Of a stretch of 64,000 nt of DNA, positions 16,859-24,770 are shown one piece after another. The notes beneath the pieces are model-generated. The model did no database searches, was not told the DNA's origin, and saw only the letters and a list, made by a program, of their open reading frames with translations. This DNA comes from Brevibacillus panacihumi (GTDB lineage Bacteria; Bacillota; Bacilli; Brevibacillales; Brevibacillaceae), in contig NZ_RHHT01000027.1 of the NCBI RefSeq assembly GCF_003710985.1, positions 1 to 64,000 on the forward strand, given 5' to 3'. The position numbers and the translations under genes were made by a program. Positions within the stretch are counted from its first letter, which is position 1, and every line of letters begins with the position of its first letter.

Positions 16859-17827
16859 ATGCAAACACGAATGGAACATTCGGAATTGACGGAAAATGAA
16901 AAAATGGAAGCGTTCTTAGCCCGCATCGACCGAGGAGAAAAAATCGAAGCGGATGACTGGATGCCTGCAGATTACCGCAACCAACTGATCAAGCTGATCT
17001 CCATGCACGGCATCAGCGAGATTATGGGGGCATTGCCGGAAAAGGAATGGGTGCCAAAAGCGCCGACACTGCGCCGCAAGCTGGCGATTATGGCGAAAGT
17101 GCAGGATGAGATGGGGCATGGTCAGCTCTTGCTTCGCGTGGCCGAGGATCTAATGGCTCCCTTGGGCAAAACGCGCGAGGATTTGATGCAGGATTTGTTT
17201 ACTGGCCGTCTGAAGTTCCACAACGTCTTTCACATGGAAGCGCCTACATGGGCAGACGCCGGAGTGATTGGCTGGCTGGTGGACGGTGCGGCAATCATTA
17301 CCCAAACGATGTCGCTCGATACGTCTTATGCACCGTATGCGCGTGCGTTGCATCGCATTTGTGCAGAGGAGAAATTCCACGCACAGCACGGGGAGAGCAT
17401 TGTTCTGGAATTGGCGGAGGGTACGGAAGCTCAGCGTCAAATGCTGCAGGAATCCATCACTCGCTGGTGGCCATCCTTGCTGATGTTTTTCGGTCCGCCA
17501 GAAAACGGAACGATTACGAGCAACCAGTCCGCCAACATGAGATACAAGATTCGCTCGCAGACCAACGAAGAGCTGCGCCAGGCGTTTTTGACCAAGTACG
17601 TACCGAGAATCTTCCACCTCGGATTTACGCTGCCGGATGAAACGATCCACTTCGATGAAGCCTCAGGCCAATGGATCTATCAACAACCGGATTGGGAAGC
17701 GTTCAAGCTGATTGTCAAAGGGCAAGGCCCGCGCTCTGCCCACCGTCTGAACCTTCGGGAAACTTCCTATGAAGATACAAAATGGGTGCGGGATGCGATC
17801 ATGTCGTTTGGCCGCCAAGCAGGGTAG
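16859..17827 (+). CDS. paaA: Phenylacetyl-CoA 1,2-epoxidase catalytic subunit A
   Basis: A 322-residue ferritin-like diiron protein, the oxygenase subunit of the ring 1,2-epoxidase. The iron-ligand motifs are visible: DEMGH (an ExxH, near residue 82) and EEKFHAQHGE (a second ExxH, near residue 175). Length is close to E. coli PaaA (309). An AGGGAGGG site lies before the ATG. The gene follows its own regulated promoter and is followed without gap by paaB, paaC and paaD. The enzyme uses O2 and electrons to epoxidise phenylacetyl-CoA. Confidence 0.96.
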   Translation: MQTRMEHSELTENEKMEAFLARIDRGEKIEADDWMPADYRNQLIKLISMHGISEIMGALPEKEWVPKAPTLRRKLAIMAKVQDEMGHGQLLLRVAEDLMAPLGKTREDLMQDLFTGRLKFHNVFHMEAPTWADAGVIGWLVDGAAIITQTMSLDTSYAPYARALHRICAEEKFHAQHGESIVLELAEGTEAQRQMLQESITRWWPSLLMFFGPPENGTITSNQSANMRYKIRSQTNEELRQAFLTKYVPRIFHLGFTLPDETIHFDEASGQWIYQQPDWEAFKLIVKGQGPRSAHRLNLRETSYEDTKWVRDAIMSFGRQAG

Positions 17828-17836
17828 GTGAAGAAA

Positions 17837-18178
17837 ATGGGTACAGAAGCAAAAAAGGATTTTGACATCTATGAGGTATTCAGCCAGAAAAACGTGACAT
17901 CCTCATTCGTCCATCAGTTCAGCCTGCTGGCGCCGAACAAGGAAGTGGCGCTGACGATGGCGAGAGAGAACTTTCTGCGGCGCGAGCCTTGCTTTAATCT
18001 TTGGGTCGTCAAACGGGACGATATCTACGGCCTGTCTCCAGAAGAGCGCCCGTTCCTGGAGCGGCTCGATAACAAAAGCTATCGGGAGACCAAAGGCTAC
18101 GGAGATCTGCAGGCGAGATGGCGCAAGCACAAAGAGCGTTATGAAGAACAGCAGCAAAAAGCGAAGAGCGGCAGCTAA
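17837..18178 (+). CDS. paaB: Phenylacetyl-CoA epoxidase subunit B
   Basis: A 113-residue protein of the PaaB family: FDIYEVFSQKNVTSSFVHQFSLLAPNKEVAL, cut here only for reading, is close to the family core, followed by REPCFNLWVVKRDDI. PaaB helps assemble the PaaABC complex. The ATG at 17837 is preferred because AGGTG sits 6 bases upstream; a GTG at 17828 is in frame. A Gln/Lys-rich C-terminal tail of about 20 residues extends beyond the E. coli form (95 residues). Confidence 0.94.
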   Translation: MGTEAKKDFDIYEVFSQKNVTSSFVHQFSLLAPNKEVALTMARENFLRREPCFNLWVVKRDDIYGLSPEERPFLERLDNKSYRETKGYGDLQARWRKHKERYEEQQQKAKSGS

Positions 18179-18195
18179 GCGGGAGGGAAGCAATC

Positions 18196-19029
18196 ATGGC
18201 CGATAGAGTACTCATAGAAACAGCAGAGCAAGCAAAGCAAAATCAGGAATACGCGCAAGCCTTGGCTGACCTCCTGTTCCAGCTTGCCGATGACGATTTC
18301 ATTCTGGCTTACCGGGGATCGGAATGGCTGGGGTTGGCGCCTCACATCGAAGAAGATGTCGCCTTTTCCTCGATGTCCCAGGATATGATGGGTCACGCCG
18401 TCATGTTTTATGAAATGCTGGAGTCGCTGGGACTTGGAAAAGCGGATGATATCGCACAGCTTCGAGAGGCGAAGGACTTCCGCAATGCCATTCTGGTCGA
18501 GCGCAAAAATGGCGCTGGAGAGTATAACGACAATCCTCATTATGACTGGGCGTATGCGATTGTCCGCAGTTATGTATACGGCCTGTACAAGCAAGTCCGC
18601 CTGGAAGCGTTGCAGCAATCCACGTATGTGCCGCTCGCACAGGTAAGCCGCAAGATGATGACCGAGCATCGCTACCATCTGATGCACTGGCAGGTGTGGC
18701 TGAATCAGTTGGCGAACAGCACGAAGGATGCCCGGCAAAGACTGGAAGCGGCGATTGCCAAGGTGTGGCAGGACGCGGGTGAACTCAGCGATCTGGGTCC
18801 AAGCAAGGAGCAAATCGTTCGCTTCGGTTTGATTGCAGGCGAAGAAATACTGCGCCAAAAATGGCTGGCGAAAACCAGGGAGATTTTCCAAAGTGCCGGA
18901 TTGAACTGGCCGGGAGAACCAGGAACTGCGTCAGAGCGTGGGCGGGCTGGCGAGCATACCGCCGACCTGGAACAGGCTGTAGCTACCTTGTCCGAAGTAT
19001 ATCGCATCGATCCGGCTGCGAGCTGGTAA
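18196..19029 (+). CDS. paaC: Phenylacetyl-CoA epoxidase structural subunit C
   Basis: A 277-residue ferritin-like protein of the PaaC family, which pairs with PaaA but is non-catalytic. Family elements are FLYR-like ILAYRGSEWLGLAPHIEEDVAFSS, SQDMMGHAVMFYEML, LVERKNGAGEYNDNPHYDWA and MTEHRYHLMHWQVWLNQL. A GGGAGGG site lies before the ATG. It is somewhat longer than E. coli PaaC (248) at the C terminus. Confidence 0.94.
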   Translation: MADRVLIETAEQAKQNQEYAQALADLLFQLADDDFILAYRGSEWLGLAPHIEEDVAFSSMSQDMMGHAVMFYEMLESLGLGKADDIAQLREAKDFRNAILVERKNGAGEYNDNPHYDWAYAIVRSYVYGLYKQVRLEALQQSTYVPLAQVSRKMMTEHRYHLMHWQVWLNQLANSTKDARQRLEAAIAKVWQDAGELSDLGPSKEQIVRFGLIAGEEILRQKWLAKTREIFQSAGLNWPGEPGTASERGRAGEHTADLEQAVATLSEVYRIDPAASW

Positions 19030-19043
19030 AAGGGGTGAATGGC

Positions 19044-19547
19044 ATGGCGCAAGACCTGAATCAAATCGACGAGAGACTGGAAGCGACATGCTGGGAACTG
19101 CTGCAGGAAGTCAAAGACCCGGAAATTCCGGTGATCAGCATGGTGGAGATGGGCATGATTCATCGGGTGCAGGCAGAAGGGGGCATTGTCAAGGTGGAGG
19201 TACTCCCTACCTTTGTCGGTTGCCCTGCCCTTGAAATCATGAAAAAAAACATTACAGAAAAGCTGGCGGAGGCAGAGGGAATCGAGGAGGTCAAAGTCGA
19301 CTTCATCTATGATCCGGCCTGGACCTCAGACCGCATCGCGCTAGAGGCGAGGGACAAATTGCGCAGCTTCGGCATCGCGCCGCCGCCGTTTAATTACAAG
19401 CCGGGAGATTCGTGGGAAGTGAAATGCCCGTATTGTGATTCTCCTTTTACACAGATTGAAAATCTTTTCGGTCCAGCAGCATGCCGCAGCATCTTGTACT
19501 GCCGACACTGCAAAAATCCGTTTGAAGCCTTGAAACCTATCTATTGA
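19044..19547 (+). CDS. paaD: Epoxidase iron-sulfur/metal assembly protein PaaD
   Basis: A 167-residue PaaD protein. The N-terminal MIP18/SufT-like domain has VKDPEIPVISMVEMGMI and the conserved Cys in PTFVGCPALEIM. The C terminus is a zinc-ribbon-like module with CPYC near residue 130 and CRHCKNPFE near the end. PaaD is needed to mature the epoxidase system. The ATG at 19044 follows AAAAGGGG; upstream frame carries no homology. The gene usually next to it, paaE (the reductase), is missing; an aldehyde dehydrogenase follows instead. Confidence 0.94.
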   Translation: MAQDLNQIDERLEATCWELLQEVKDPEIPVISMVEMGMIHRVQAEGGIVKVEVLPTFVGCPALEIMKKNITEKLAEAEGIEEVKVDFIYDPAWTSDRIALEARDKLRSFGIAPPPFNYKPGDSWEVKCPYCDSPFTQIENLFGPAACRSILYCRHCKNPFEALKPIY

Positions 19548-19570
19548 AAGATTGAGAGGAGCGAAAAGTC

Positions 19571-21013
19571 ATGGGAGAAAGCAAGCAAATGTATATCAAT
19601 GGAGAGTGGGTCTCTGCCGAGAGCGGGGAAACCTTGGCGGTCATCAACCCGGCGACATGTGAGCAAGTCGGCACAGTCTCGTTCGGTGACGCAAGAGAAG
19701 CCAAAAAGGCGATTGATGCCGCGCACGAAGCTTTCCAAAGCTGGTCTCGCCTGACAGCTCGTGAACGTTCCAAATATTTGAGCACGCTGGCTGAATTGGT
19801 CCGCAAAAACCGAGATGAGCTCGCAGGGCTGATTTCTGCCGAGATGGGCAAACCTCTGGGAGAAGCAAAGGGAGAAGTGCTGGGCGCTGTCGACAACTTC
19901 GTCTGGTATTCGGAGGAAGCCAAACGCGTGTACGGAGAAACCATTCCTTCTTCCGTGGCGAACAAGCGGATCATGGTCCTGCGCCAGCCTGTTGGGGTCG
20001 TGGGGGCGATTACTCCCTGGAACTTCCCGATCAACATGGTGGTGCGCAAAATCGCCCCGGCACTGGCAGCGGGCTGCACTGTCGTCCTCAAGCCAGCGGA
20101 GAGCACACCTTTAACCGCTGTGCGTCTGTTTGAACTCATCGAGCAAGCCGGGTTCCCCAAAGGCGTCGTCAACCTGGTTGTCGGAAACGCGGAATCCGTC
20201 GGTGGGGAGTTCCTGGACAATCCGAAGCTGAGCAAAATCGCCTTCACCGGGTCTACCCGCGTCGGCAAGCTGCTGATGGAAGGGGCAGCCAAGCAAGTGA
20301 AGCGCGTCAGCATGGAGCTAGGCGGTCACGCGCCGTTTATCGTCTTTGCAGATGCGGATCTGGATGCGGCTGTAAAGGGCTTGTTCGAGAGCAAGTTCCG
20401 CAACTCCGGCCAAATGTGCATTTGCACGAATCGCCTGTACGTACACGAAGAAGTGGCGGATGCCTTCACGGAGAAGCTCGTCGAGCGCCTGAAGCGGGCG
20501 AAGGTGGGAGACGGACGCGAGAAGGAGACCGAAATCGGACCGCTCGTCAATGAACGCGCTTTGAACAAGGTTCTGGAGCATATTGAGGATGCCAGAGACA
20601 AAGGCGCTCAAGTAGTGTTCGGCGGCAACAGAATGACAGAGGGCGATTACGCCAAAGGCTTCTTCTGTGAGCCTACGGTCATCTCCAATGTGACCACTGA
20701 CATGAAAATTACTTATGAAGAAACGTTCGGACCAGTCGTGCCAATCGTCCGCTTTACGGATGAGGCAGAAGTCGTCCGTCAGGCGAATGACACGCGCTAC
20801 GGTCTGGCAGCCTATGTCTACACCCGCGACAACCAGCGCTGCTTCCGCATGGCGGAAGAGCTGGAATACGGGATTGTCGGGATCAATGACGGCTCCCCGA
20901 CACAGACGCAAGCGCCGTTTGGCGGCTTCAAGGAAAGCGGAATTGGTCGCGAAGGCGGACACTTCGGGATGGATGAATATTTGGAGACCAAATTCGTTTC
21001 CTTTGGTTTGTAA
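19571..21013 (+). CDS. NAD(P)-dependent aldehyde dehydrogenase (GabD-like)
   Basis: A 480-residue aldehyde dehydrogenase close to succinate-semialdehyde dehydrogenases. The catalytic Cys283 lies in GQMCIC, with a second Cys285 as in enzymes having a redox-switch disulfide. Other marks are the general base Glu249 (MELGGHAPFIV), the cofactor loop FTGSTRVG and PWNFPI. It starts 23 bases after paaD, behind GAGAGGAG, and ends at a terminator, so it is the last gene of the epoxidase operon. With no fused PaaZ here, it is a good candidate for oxidising 3-oxo-5,6-dehydrosuberyl-CoA semialdehyde; true succinate-semialdehyde activity is the alternative. Confidence 0.88.
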   Translation: MGESKQMYINGEWVSAESGETLAVINPATCEQVGTVSFGDAREAKKAIDAAHEAFQSWSRLTARERSKYLSTLAELVRKNRDELAGLISAEMGKPLGEAKGEVLGAVDNFVWYSEEAKRVYGETIPSSVANKRIMVLRQPVGVVGAITPWNFPINMVVRKIAPALAAGCTVVLKPAESTPLTAVRLFELIEQAGFPKGVVNLVVGNAESVGGEFLDNPKLSKIAFTGSTRVGKLLMEGAAKQVKRVSMELGGHAPFIVFADADLDAAVKGLFESKFRNSGQMCICTNRLYVHEEVADAFTEKLVERLKRAKVGDGREKETEIGPLVNERALNKVLEHIEDARDKGAQVVFGGNRMTEGDYAKGFFCEPTVISNVTTDMKITYEETFGPVVPIVRFTDEAEVVRQANDTRYGLAAYVYTRDNQRCFRMAEELEYGIVGINDGSPTQTQAPFGGFKESGIGREGGHFGMDEYLETKFVSFGL

Positions 21014-21031
21014 AAAGGTTCTGCTAGAATG

Positions 21032-21073
21032 GGAGGAGCTCAGGACAAGATTGTCCGGCTCTTCCTTTTTTTT
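21032..21073 (+). terminator. Rho-independent terminator of the paa locus
   Basis: GAGC then GGACA (21035-21046) pair with TGTCC then GCTC (21051-21060) around AGAT, followed by TTCC and a run of T (21065-21073). It ends the epoxidase operon about 20 bases after the aldehyde dehydrogenase stop. Confidence 0.8.
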
Positions 21074-21241
21074 CGTCACATTTGTCAACACTTTGTTCAA
21101 TTTGATGTGAGAACATTGGCGAAAACAACGGTATAATGGAGAATGAATACAGGGTACCCTTTTTAATAGACTACCATTGCGGCGAGAGCTTGCCAGCTCG
21201 CGTCAGCGGATAGAAAAAGAGAACAGATGAGGTGTAGAATA

Positions 21242-21700
21242 ATGGCCATCTTGTTGCCCACGATCAGTACATCCTTTATTGCGATCAGTGGAATTCTGGT
21301 AGCGTTCGGCTGGTACGCGATCGCCAAAAAAAATATCGAACGACATATGAAGCTGATGAAATGGGCAGCGATTTGCGCTACGATTTTCTTCATCACATAT
21401 GTATCACGCACGGCTCTTGTCGGGAACACACTCTTCGGCGGTCCGGACAATATTCGTGTCATCTACCAGGTATTTCTGATCTTCCACATTATCCTGGCTA
21501 CGGTTGGGGGCGTAATGGGGCTGGTCACACTCAACTACGCGTACAAGAAACGTTATGACAAGCACAGAAAGATCGGTCCTTGGACATCCGTTATCTGGCT
21601 GGTGACCGCCATTACGGGAGTGACCGTGTACACGCTGCTGTATTTGATTTACCCCGGCGGTGAGACTACCGGCGTCCTCGATGTGATTTTTGGCTGGTAA
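21242..21700 (+). CDS. ctaM: DUF420 membrane protein, CtaM-like cytochrome oxidase assembly factor
   Basis: A 152-residue membrane protein with about four hydrophobic helices, matching DUF420 (B. subtilis YozB, S. aureus CtaM). Conserved parts are the basic loop AKKNIERHMKLMKWA, FFITYVSRTALVG and FLIFHIILATVGGVMGL with its His. CtaM is required for maturation of heme A-type terminal oxidase in S. aureus. The ATG at 21242 has GAGGTG 7 bases upstream; an in-frame ATG at 21227 lacks a site. A TATAAT at 21132-21137 may serve as its -10 box. Neighbours ctaB and ctaA support the role. Confidence 0.88.
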   Translation: MAILLPTISTSFIAISGILVAFGWYAIAKKNIERHMKLMKWAAICATIFFITYVSRTALVGNTLFGGPDNIRVIYQVFLIFHIILATVGGVMGLVTLNYAYKKRYDKHRKIGPWTSVIWLVTAITGVTVYTLLYLIYPGGETTGVLDVIFGW

Positions 21701-21717
21701 TGGGCAGTCTATACAAG

Positions 21718-21747
21718 TTGACTACATTCTTGGGCATTGGCTAAAAT
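21718..21747 (+). promoter_or_regulatory. Predicted ctaB promoter
   Basis: TTGACT (21718-21723) and TAAAAT (21742-21747) are separated by 18 bases, in the gap between the ctaM-like gene and ctaB. No terminator is obvious before it, so ctaB may be read from both promoters. Confidence 0.5.
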
Positions 21748-21818
21748 GAAACATAGTTTGCCGTTTGAACGAGGGGACATTCGTCTTTACAGATAGATTC
21801 TGATAGGAGGTATACAAC

Positions 21819-22754
21819 GTGGATCAGCAAGTGACGATGCAGGAATCGCTGAACAGCGACACACCCATGCAGGCACAACCGGTGGAAAAGGCCACTTGGC
21901 GCGACTATGTGGAAATGACAAAACCGGGCATTACCATCTCCAACATGATGACCACATTTGCGGCCCTTTGGCTAGCTTCCTTTGGTTTTCCAAACTGGAA
22001 ACTTGCGATCTTGACCATGATCGGGACAGCGCTCGTCATCATGTCGGGCTGTACGTTAAACAACTTTTATGACCGCGATCTGGACAAAAAAATGCAACGG
22101 ACCAAAAATCGTGCTGTTGCCACAGGGCGCATATCCGCCCGGAACGCTTTGATTACCGGAATCGGCTTGTTGCTTCTTGGGTTGGCTATCCTGGCTGTGT
22201 ACGCTAATCCATTGGCAGCCGTTTGGGGACTGATTGGTCATATTTTCTACGTATTGATCTATACACCGCTGAAGCGCGTAACGACTTTAAATACAGTCAT
22301 CGGAGGGGTTTCCGGTGCTGTACCGCCAGTAATCGGCTGGGTAGCAGTGACTGGGACGATGGACTTTACCGGCTGGCTGCTCTTCCTCATCCTGTTCTTG
22401 TGGCAGCCGCCTCACTTCCTCGCATTGGCGATGATGAAGACGGAAGAATATCGCGCAGGCAACCTGCCAATGCTGCCTGTCGTCAAAGGCTTTGCCGAAA
22501 CCAAGCGGCAAATGTTCCTCTGGGGTTCGGTGCTGTTTCCGGCATCCTTGCTGCTGTTTTTGCATGGCAGCGTCGGATACGTCTACCTGATCGTCATGGG
22601 TATCATGGGCCTGCTCTATGTTGTGCTGCTCTATCAGGGCTTCCACGCCAAGGATGATTTGGCTTGGGCGAAAAAGCTGTTCGGCTACTCGATTCTGTAT
22701 TTGACGATCTTCTGCGTAGCCATTGTTGTCAGTACGATGGTTTACCATTATTGA
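21819..22754 (+). CDS. ctaB: Protoheme IX farnesyltransferase (heme O synthase)
   Basis: A 311-residue polytopic membrane prenyltransferase of the UbiA superfamily that adds farnesyl to heme B to give heme O. The first Asp-rich motif is NNFYDRDLDKKMQRT, preceded by the conserved CTL; the substrate region LWQPPHFLALAMMKTEEYRAG is diagnostic of CtaB/CyoE. The start is GTG at 21819, 8 bases after a perfect AGGAGG. The length agrees with B. subtilis CtaB (305). Heme O passes to CtaA, whose gene lies 135 bases downstream. Confidence 0.96.
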   Translation: MDQQVTMQESLNSDTPMQAQPVEKATWRDYVEMTKPGITISNMMTTFAALWLASFGFPNWKLAILTMIGTALVIMSGCTLNNFYDRDLDKKMQRTKNRAVATGRISARNALITGIGLLLLGLAILAVYANPLAAVWGLIGHIFYVLIYTPLKRVTTLNTVIGGVSGAVPPVIGWVAVTGTMDFTGWLLFLILFLWQPPHFLALAMMKTEEYRAGNLPMLPVVKGFAETKRQMFLWGSVLFPASLLLFLHGSVGYVYLIVMGIMGLLYVVLLYQGFHAKDDLAWAKKLFGYSILYLTIFCVAIVVSTMVYHY

Positions 22755-22771
22755 CACGGAACCATCACGAA

Positions 22772-22808
22772 ATGTTCACTGAACATCCCTTGCTTAGCAG
22801 GGGATGTT
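22772..22808 (+). promoter_or_regulatory. Overlapping alternative hairpins between ctaB and ctaA
   Basis: ATGTTCA-C-TGAACAT (22772-22786) is a perfect inverted repeat. Its right arm overlaps the left arm of a second hairpin, AACATCCC (22782-22789) with GGGATGTT (22801-22808), which also contains TGC/GCA around TTA. The two stems cannot form together. No T-run follows, so this is not a plain terminator; it could be an attenuator, processing site or protein-binding site in the ctaB-ctaA transcript. Confidence 0.5.
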
Positions 22809-22889
22809 TCACTATCGTAGGAAGGGACAGATGTTGGAGGCAGCGGATGCTGATCCTCGAACCTTCTACAGAAACAGGGTGTAGCGACT

Positions 22890-23804
22890 ATGGAAAAATG
22901 GCTGAAGCCGTTAGCGGTTCTCTCTACGATCGTCATGTTCATCGTCATGGTTGCCGGATCGCTGGTAACCAAAACGGATTCTGCATTGGGATGCGGAAAT
23001 GATTGGCCTTTGTGCAACGGCAAATGGGTGCCGGAATACACACTGGCTTCCATCATCGAATACTCGCATCGACTCATTACCGGAATTGCCGGGATTATCG
23101 TCGTGGTTTTCTCTGTGCTATGCTGGCGCGCTTACCGCGGCAATCGTGAAGTTCGCAGTCTCGCCATCTTCGGGTTGTTTTTTATTGTGGTCGAATCGCT
23201 GTTGGGCGCTTCTGCCGTCATTTGGCCGCAATCCTCTCCCGTGCTGGCCCTTCACTTCGGCTTTTCGCTTCTTGCCTTCAGCGGTGTTTTTTTGCTGACG
23301 CTGTTTGTTTTGCAACGCGAAAAGATGGAGCGGATGGTGCAGGGACCGGTGACGCAAAAGTTTCGCAATTGGATCTGGGGCGCGACGATTTACGCCTACG
23401 GTGTGGTATATCTCGGCGCGTACGTGAGACACACCGGCTCCAGCTTGGGCTGCAGCGACTGGCCTTTGTGTGAGGGCAAGCTGATTCCTGAGCTTTCCGG
23501 TCAGACCGGGATCGCTTTTGTTCACAGACTGGGAGCGCTGCTGCTGGCAGTCTTGCTGCTGGGGATCATGATCTACGCCATGCGCCACTTCAAACAGACT
23601 AGGCGTGATCTGTACGGCGCAAGCATCTTGTCCTTTGTCCTGATCCTGGTGCAGGTCGTAAGCGGCGGTGTGCTGGTTTTGTCCAGGCTCCATCTGTACA
23701 CGACGCTGTTCCACTCTATGGTGATTACGATATTGTTCGGCGTCATGTGCTACATGTGCCTGCAGTCCTTGAAATCACCGCGGGACAAAAAAACGCTGAA
23801 ATAA
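22890..23804 (+). CDS. ctaA: Heme A synthase
   Basis: A 304-residue membrane protein with eight predicted helices that oxidises heme O to heme A. The two halves each carry the family pattern. The first extracellular loop has a cysteine pair, GCGNDWPLCNGKWVPE, and the second half GCSDWPLCEGKLIPE. Conserved histidines appear in EYSHRLITG, LALHFGFSL, FVHRLGALL and TLFHSMVIT. B. subtilis CtaA is 306 residues. Unlike B. subtilis, where ctaA and ctaB diverge, both are read in the same direction here. Confidence 0.96.
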   Translation: MEKWLKPLAVLSTIVMFIVMVAGSLVTKTDSALGCGNDWPLCNGKWVPEYTLASIIEYSHRLITGIAGIIVVVFSVLCWRAYRGNREVRSLAIFGLFFIVVESLLGASAVIWPQSSPVLALHFGFSLLAFSGVFLLTLFVLQREKMERMVQGPVTQKFRNWIWGATIYAYGVVYLGAYVRHTGSSLGCSDWPLCEGKLIPELSGQTGIAFVHRLGALLLAVLLLGIMIYAMRHFKQTRRDLYGASILSFVLILVQVVSGGVLVLSRLHLYTTLFHSMVITILFGVMCYMCLQSLKSPRDKKTLK

Positions 23805-23812
23805 GACCGAAC

Positions 23813-23857
23813 GCAGCAAGCCGCTTCTGATGGAGGAAGCGGCTTGCTGCTATTTTT
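23813..23857. terminator. Bidirectional terminator between ctaA and the secreted-protein gene
   Basis: GCAGCAAGCCGCTTC (23813-23827) pairs perfectly over 15 bp with its complement at 23836-23850 around an 8-base loop, followed by TATTTTT. It stops ctaA transcription; the minus-strand gene ends at its right edge, so the stem may serve that gene as well. Confidence 0.9.
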
Positions 23858-24620
23858 GCGGCGCTTTTTGGAAGGCGCCATTGTTCCAAGAGAGAATCTC
23901 GGTCGTCGTTTCCGCCTTTTTGGAGAGCGGAAGTCCAGTGTCAGGGTCCAGCTCCTGGGTTGTTTGCCAGGTGTAAAGCAGTGGATGCTCCGTATCCGCG
24001 CCAACCAGCTGGTAGCTTCCTGCCATCTGGATAAGCTGGCCGCCAGGAATGGAGGAGGTTCCCTGGAGCGTGCCGCTCCACGCCTCGACGAGTTTTCCGT
24101 CCTGCAGGTACCAGAGATGGGCTTCGAGGATGTCCACGCCGGAGCCGCCAGTCCGGTTTATCGTTTCAAAGAGGCGTTTGCCGGCTACGCGTCCAAGCTC
24201 TTGGACAGGCTGGCTGTTCCATTCCGAAGTGTCTTCGTATCGCGTCGTATCCCAGCGGTCCAGTTGAAAGCGAGGCACATTCCAGGATTTCTCTGCGATC
24301 AGTTTATAGCTGCCATCTGCTTGGCGATCCAGAACGTAGAAGCTGCCGATGTGGACGGCTCCATTATGCTTGGCGATGATTTCCATATCGTCATCGTCGT
24401 CGAGATTGACGGTTTGGAATTGAAAGGAATCTGTGGTGACCGGGTCTTTTGCTTGTTCATTGATCCAGTCCATGACCTCTTGTCTGGGTGAGTCCACAAG
24501 TGCAGCTGGATTCGTGACAGGGGCAGGGACAGAGGCAGACAGGGAAGTGATCGGGAGGATCTGGGCGATCGCAAACAAAGCAAGACCGGCGACGGCGATG
24601 GCTGTTTTTTTCTTAGGCAA
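23850..24620 (-). CDS. Secreted protein of unknown function
   Basis: A 256-residue protein with a typical signal peptide: MPKKKTAIAVAGLALFAIA, then a likely signal-peptidase site after SLSA. The mature part has an acidic stretch NLDDDDDMEII followed by HIGSFYVLDRQADGSYKLI, which resembles the repeats of beta-propeller (VCBS/FG-GAP-like) proteins with calcium-binding loops, but I cannot assign a family. A conserved-looking segment is GVDILEAHLWYLQDGKLVEAWSG. It is convergent with ctaA and divergent from sbcD. Function unknown. Confidence 0.75.
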   Translation of the reverse strand: MPKKKTAIAVAGLALFAIAQILPITSLSASVPAPVTNPAALVDSPRQEVMDWINEQAKDPVTTDSFQFQTVNLDDDDDMEIIAKHNGAVHIGSFYVLDRQADGSYKLIAEKSWNVPRFQLDRWDTTRYEDTSEWNSQPVQELGRVAGKRLFETINRTGGSGVDILEAHLWYLQDGKLVEAWSGTLQGTSSIPGGQLIQMAGSYQLVGADTEHPLLYTWQTTQELDPDTGLPLSKKAETTTEILSWNNGAFQKAPQK

Positions 24621-24770
24621 GAATAGACGGCTCCTTCCAAAGGCTGATGCTTAGTAGACGCCTGATCAGCGCGAAAAGTTACGTATGTGGGCGAAATTTC
24701 AACCCGCGCCTGCGTCTATCTTTTGTTACAATAAAAGCAAACACATGATCGTGATGGGACGGTGGAGGGA

